A stretch of 64,000 nucleotides of DNA from Asanoa iriomotensis. GTDB lineage: Bacteria; Actinomycetota; Actinomycetes; Mycobacteriales; Micromonosporaceae. Below, in pieces: positions 61,079 to 64,000 of the stretch (the stretch's first letter is position 1; each line of letters begins with the position of its first letter). A program made the position numbers and the translations under genes. The stretch lies in NCBI RefSeq assembly GCF_016862515.1, contig NZ_BONC01000033.1:1-64000 (forward strand), read 5' to 3'. The notes beneath the pieces are model-generated. The model saw only the letters and a list, made by a program, of their open reading frames with translations. It had not been told where the DNA came from and did no database searches.

Positions 61079-62196
61079 GCGCGGATCTCCTGTCCGTGTT
61101 CGTCGAGCCCCGGCGGCGGCAGCTCGTAGCGCGGCGGCGTCGCGGAGAACGTGATCGGGTGGCGCACGCCGGGCACCCCGCCGACCTCCACCACCGGGTC
61201 CAGACCGAGATCCCGGGCGTACGCGACGCCGCCGTCGAGCGTGTTGATCGGCGCGCACGGCACGCCGGCCGCGATCAGGTCGCGGAACCACTCGTCCTTG
61301 GTGCGCGCCTGCAGCGCCTCGACCAGCAGCGGCCGCAGTGCGTCCCGGTTGGCCGTGCGGTCCTGGTTGCGGGTGAAGCGCGGGTCGTCGACCAGCTCCG
61401 GGGTGCCCAGCACCTGGCACAGCTTGCGGAACTGCCCGTCGTTGCCGGCGATCACGATCAGCTCGCCGTCGGCGGTGGGCAGCGGCTCGTACGGGAACAG
61501 GCTCGGGTGCGCGTTGCCCATCCGGAACGGCACGGTGTCGCCGGCGACCACCGCGCTGCTGTGGTTGACCAGCCCCGACAGCGCCGACGAGAGCAGGTTG
61601 ACCTCGATGTGCTGGCCGCGCCCGGAGGCACCGCGGCTGTGCAGGGCGGCCAGGATGCCGATGTTGGCGTGCAGCCCGGCCATCACGTCGAAGACCGAGA
61701 TGCCCGCGCGGTACGGCGGCCCGTCCGGGTCGCCGGTCAGGCTCATCAGGCCGGAGATCGCCTGCACCATCAGGTCGTAGCCGGGGATCGACGCGCCCTC
61801 GCCCGAGCCGAAGCCGCTGATCGAGGCGTAGACGATGCCCGCGTTGGCGGCGGCGACCGTGTCGTAGTCGAGCCCGAACCGGGCGAGCCCGCCCGGCTTG
61901 AAGTTCTCGATCATCACGTCGGCGCGCCGGGCCAACTCCTGCGCCGCGGCGAGGTCGTCGGGGTCGCGCAGATCCAGCGCGATCGACCGCTTGTTGCGGT
62001 TGATGCCCAGGTAGTAGGTCGCCACCCCGTCGCGCACCGGTGGCATCCAGGTGCGGGTGTCGTCGCCGCCCGGGCCCTCGACCTTGACCACGTCGGCACC
62101 CAGGTCCGCGAGGAGCATCGTCGCGTACGGCCCGGCGAGGATGCGGGAGAAATCGGCCACCAGGATGCCCTTGAGCGGCCCGTTGTTCTCCGCCAC
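61063..62196 (-). CDS. Family III (CaiB/BaiF) CoA-transferase
   Basis: A 377-residue CoA-transferase. ILVADFSRILAGPYATMLLADLGADVVKVE is the family opening (residues 11-40, quoted in parts: DFSRILAGP, LLADLGADVVKVE). PGYDLMVQA carries the catalytic Asp near residue 141. GTG 62196 is chosen because GGGGTTGGTGG precedes it and the protein then begins as family members do. It is the first gene of the operon and probably activates an organic acid from the pathway as its CoA ester. Confidence 0.88.
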   Translation of the reverse strand: MAENNGPLKGILVADFSRILAGPYATMLLADLGADVVKVEGPGGDDTRTWMPPVRDGVATYYLGINRNKRSIALDLRDPDDLAAAQELARRADVMIENFKPGGLARFGLDYDTVAAANAGIVYASISGFGSGEGASIPGYDLMVQAISGLMSLTGDPDGPPYRAGISVFDVMAGLHANIGILAALHSRGASGRGQHIEVNLLSSALSGLVNHSSAVVAGDTVPFRMGNAHPSLFPYEPLPTADGELIVIAGNDGQFRKLCQVLGTPELVDDPRFTRNQDRTANRDALRPLLVEALQARTKDEWFRDLIAAGVPCAPINTLDGGVAYARDLGLDPVVEVGGVPGVRHPITFSATPPRYELPPPGLDEHGQEIRAWLKS

Positions 62197-62228
62197 CCCA
62201 CCAACCCCTTTGTCGAGTGTCCGCCCAA

Positions 62229-62322
62229 CGGACGACCGTCCGCTGACTTCATCTTGGTCGTGATCTGGCTCATCGCGCAACAGCTTGGACCCTTGACGTT
62301 CACGTGTGCCCAGGCTCACAAT
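62229..62322. promoter_or_regulatory. Control region between CoA-transferase operon and amidohydrolase
   Basis: The perfect palindrome CGGACG-AC-CGTCCG at 62229-62242 lies 33 bases upstream of the CoA-transferase start. On the plus strand TTGACG (62293-62298), 18 bases and CACAAT (62317-62322) form a probable promoter for the amidohydrolase gene. The IclR regulator encoded downstream is the candidate binding protein. Confidence 0.55.
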
Positions 62323-62379
62323 CGCCACGTTCGAGCGGCTGGCCGCTAGGCGGACTCATGTCCGATAGGAGTGACGGCG

Positions 62380-63804
62380 ATGAGCGTGCTGTTTCGCAAC
62401 GGCCTCGTACTGACCATGGACAACAACCACACCGTCCTGCGGGATGCGGACGTGCTCGTGGTCGATGACAAGATCGCCGAAATCGGCACCGGGCTGACCG
62501 CGCCCGAGGGCACCACGGTGATCGACGCGTCGGGCGGCATCGTGCTGCCCGGCATGATCGACACGCACCGGCACATGTGGCAGACCGCGATGCGGGGCTA
62601 CGGCGCCGACTGGACGCTGACGCAGTACTTCGTCTGGTACTACCTGGAGTCCGGCAAGCGGTTCCGGCCACAGGACATCTACGCCGGCAACCTGCTGGGC
62701 GCGCTGGAGGCGATCGACGCCGGCGTGACCACCACCGTCGACTGGTCGCACGGCCTGCAGACCGTCGACCACGCCGAGGCCGCGGTCGACGCGCTGGAGG
62801 CGGTCCCCGGCCGGTTCGTGCTGGCGTACGGCAACATCCAGCAGGGGCCCTGGCAGTGGTCGACGGCGCCGGAGTTCCGCGACTTCGTCAATCGCCGCCT
62901 GCACGGCAAGGGCGACATGCTCGGCTTCCAGATGGCCTTCGACGTGACCGGCGACCCGGCGTTCCCGGAGAAGGCCGCCTTCGAGGTGGCTCGCGAGCTC
63001 GGCGCGCCGGTGACCACCCACGCCGGCGTCTGGGGTGCCACCAACGACGACGGCATCCGGCTGATGCACGAGAACGGCTTCATGACGCCGCAGACCGTCT
63101 ACGTGCACGCGGCGACGTTGACCCGCGACTCGTACAACCGGATCGCGGCGACCGGCGGGTCGGTCTCCGTCTCCACGGAGAGCGAGCAGAGCGCCGGCCA
63201 GGGCTACCCGCCCACCTGGCAGCTCCGGCACCACGACATACCCGTGTCGCTGTCGATGGACACGAGCGTGTGGTGGAGCGGTGACCTGTTCACCGCGATG
63301 CGCACCACGCTCGGCGCCGACCGGTCCCGGGAGCACCTGGAGGCGCACGGCCGGCAGGACACCGTCACACACTGCCACCTGCGGGCCGAGCAGGTCGTCG
63401 ACTGGGCGACCATGGGTGGCGCCCGGGCGCTCGGGCTGGACTCGCTGGTCGGCAGCCTGGAGCCCGGCAAGAAGGCCGACGTCGTGCTGATCAAGAACGA
63501 CCGGTCCCCGGTGATGTTCCCGGTGCTCAACGTGTACGGGCATGTGGCGTTCCAGGCGCAGCGGGCCGACGTCGACACGGTCGTGGTCAACGGCCGGATC
63601 GTCAAGCGCGACGGCGCACTGGTCGACGCCGACCTGGCCACCGCCCGCCAGAAGATCACCGAGACCATCGACTACCTCGTCGGTGACATGGGCGAGGAGG
63701 CGTGGCTCAAGGGCATGAACCCGGACGTCCCGGAGACCAGCGTGTCGGAGAACCCCTACACCTACACCGACTACGACGCCGGCTCGGCGCAATGGAAGCA
63801 TTGA
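62380..63804 (+). CDS. Amidohydrolase of the TrzN/AtzA/8-oxoguanine-deaminase type
   Basis: A 474-residue metal-dependent hydrolase. DTHRHMWQT has the metal ligands His63 and His65, VTTHAGVWG the next His, YVHAATLT the fourth, and SMDTSVWW the catalytic Asp region. The fold is the ATZ/TRZ branch that deaminates or dehalogenates N-heterocycles. ATG 62380 has AGGAG eight bases upstream. It is divergent from the ring-cleavage operon and followed by an IclR regulator, so it probably removes an amino group or opens a heterocycle at the pathway entry. Confidence 0.87.
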   Translation: MSVLFRNGLVLTMDNNHTVLRDADVLVVDDKIAEIGTGLTAPEGTTVIDASGGIVLPGMIDTHRHMWQTAMRGYGADWTLTQYFVWYYLESGKRFRPQDIYAGNLLGALEAIDAGVTTTVDWSHGLQTVDHAEAAVDALEAVPGRFVLAYGNIQQGPWQWSTAPEFRDFVNRRLHGKGDMLGFQMAFDVTGDPAFPEKAAFEVARELGAPVTTHAGVWGATNDDGIRLMHENGFMTPQTVYVHAATLTRDSYNRIAATGGSVSVSTESEQSAGQGYPPTWQLRHHDIPVSLSMDTSVWWSGDLFTAMRTTLGADRSREHLEAHGRQDTVTHCHLRAEQVVDWATMGGARALGLDSLVGSLEPGKKADVVLIKNDRSPVMFPVLNVYGHVAFQAQRADVDTVVVNGRIVKRDGALVDADLATARQKITETIDYLVGDMGEEAWLKGMNPDVPETSVSENPYTYTDYDAGSAQWKH

Positions 63805-63807
63805 GGA

Positions 63808-64000
63808 ATGGCACGCGAGTCCGGACCTGACTTCATCGAAGCGCTGGCCCGTGGGCTCGACGTGCTCCGCTCGTTCCCGGCCGGCCAGCCCGTGCGCACG
63901 CTCAGCGACCTCGCGGGCGCGACCGGGCTGGCCCGGCCGACGGTGCGGCGGATCCTGCTGACCCTCGAGGAGCTGGGCTACGTCCGGGCCGCCGACCGGG
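63808..64000 (+). CDS. IclR-family regulator (N-terminal part)
   Basis: The first 64 codons are present and the gene runs off the right edge. IEALARGLDVLRSFPAG followed by LSDLAGATGLARPTVRRILLTL and EELGYVRA is the IclR winged helix; the IEALARGL opening is typical of the PcaR/PobR subgroup that controls aromatic-acid pathways. It starts three bases after the amidohydrolase stop, so they share a transcript. The effector domain lies outside the window. Confidence 0.88.
   Translation, partial: MARESGPDFIEALARGLDVLRSFPAGQPVRTLSDLAGATGLARPTVRRILLTLEELGYVRAADR

Overview
The window is very GC-rich actinobacterial chromosome. GTG starts are frequent, genes are often joined by ATGA or GTGA overlaps, and the content includes an IdeR-type iron box, F420-type luciferase-like and geranylgeranyl-reductase-like oxidoreductases, a TreS-maltokinase pair, an ECF sigma factor of the DUF6596 type and many WYL, TetR and FCD regulators. 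The nested GTTAAC-containing intergenic repeat resembles repeats I associate with Micromonosporaceae, so that family is my best guess. This is inference; no rRNA or marker gene is present. I see no tRNA, rRNA, CRISPR array, transposase, integrase or origin. No gene-free stretch exceeds 300 bases; the longest is 9855-10127.

Left part (1-14243): a GH65 disaccharide phosphorylase with its beta-phosphoglucomutase, a multicopper oxidase, a DUF3224-MarR operon with an operator placed inside its promoter, an RpiR regulator with an aldo/keto reductase, a membrane protein, an orphan sugar-type ABC ATPase, a glycosyltransferase, and treS-mak (trehalose to maltose to maltose 1-phosphate, the feed into GlgE glucan synthesis).

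Middle part (14295-44595): a PEBP-like protein, a luciferase-like oxidoreductase, and a minus-strand run encoding a membrane-anchored protein, a PrsW-type protease, an ECF sigma factor and DNA polymerase IV. Next come an iron-boxed DUF2470 gene, an HtrA-type protease and a NarL-type two-component system separated from htrA by a 32-bp hairpin. After these lie three regulator-target pairs with visible operators (TetR/epimerase, GbsR-like/ABC exporter, TetR/SDR), a MacB/FtsX ABC exporter beside a second two-component system, a GH36 alpha-galactosidase, an MFS/methyltransferase/DUF2625 operon, acylphosphatase, an SDR and the cydAB oxidase.

Right part (44680-64000): a non-phosphorylating L-fucose pathway (L-fuconate dehydratase, SDR, aldose dehydrogenase, lactonase, FCD-GntR). 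It shares a 13-bp operator with a shortened gene resembling toroid glycoside hydrolases. An Erm rRNA methyltransferase follows, preceded by an 11-residue leader peptide and attenuator-like hairpins. Then come a VOC/WYL divergent pair, two FAD enzymes, the nested inverted repeat, a YccF protein and an EmrB/TetR efflux operon. The window ends in a compact catabolic operon (family III CoA-transferase, citrate-synthase-like lyase, LigB, LigA, quinone reductase) divergent from an amidohydrolase and an IclR regulator.

Two themes recur. First, many genes have a TANNNT -10 box 6-8 bases before the start codon and no Shine-Dalgarno sequence, the signature of leaderless mRNAs; this was used to choose several starts. 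Second, regulators sit beside their targets with one or two perfect palindromes in the promoter. Six convergent gene pairs overlap in their coding ends, by 11 to 124 bases.
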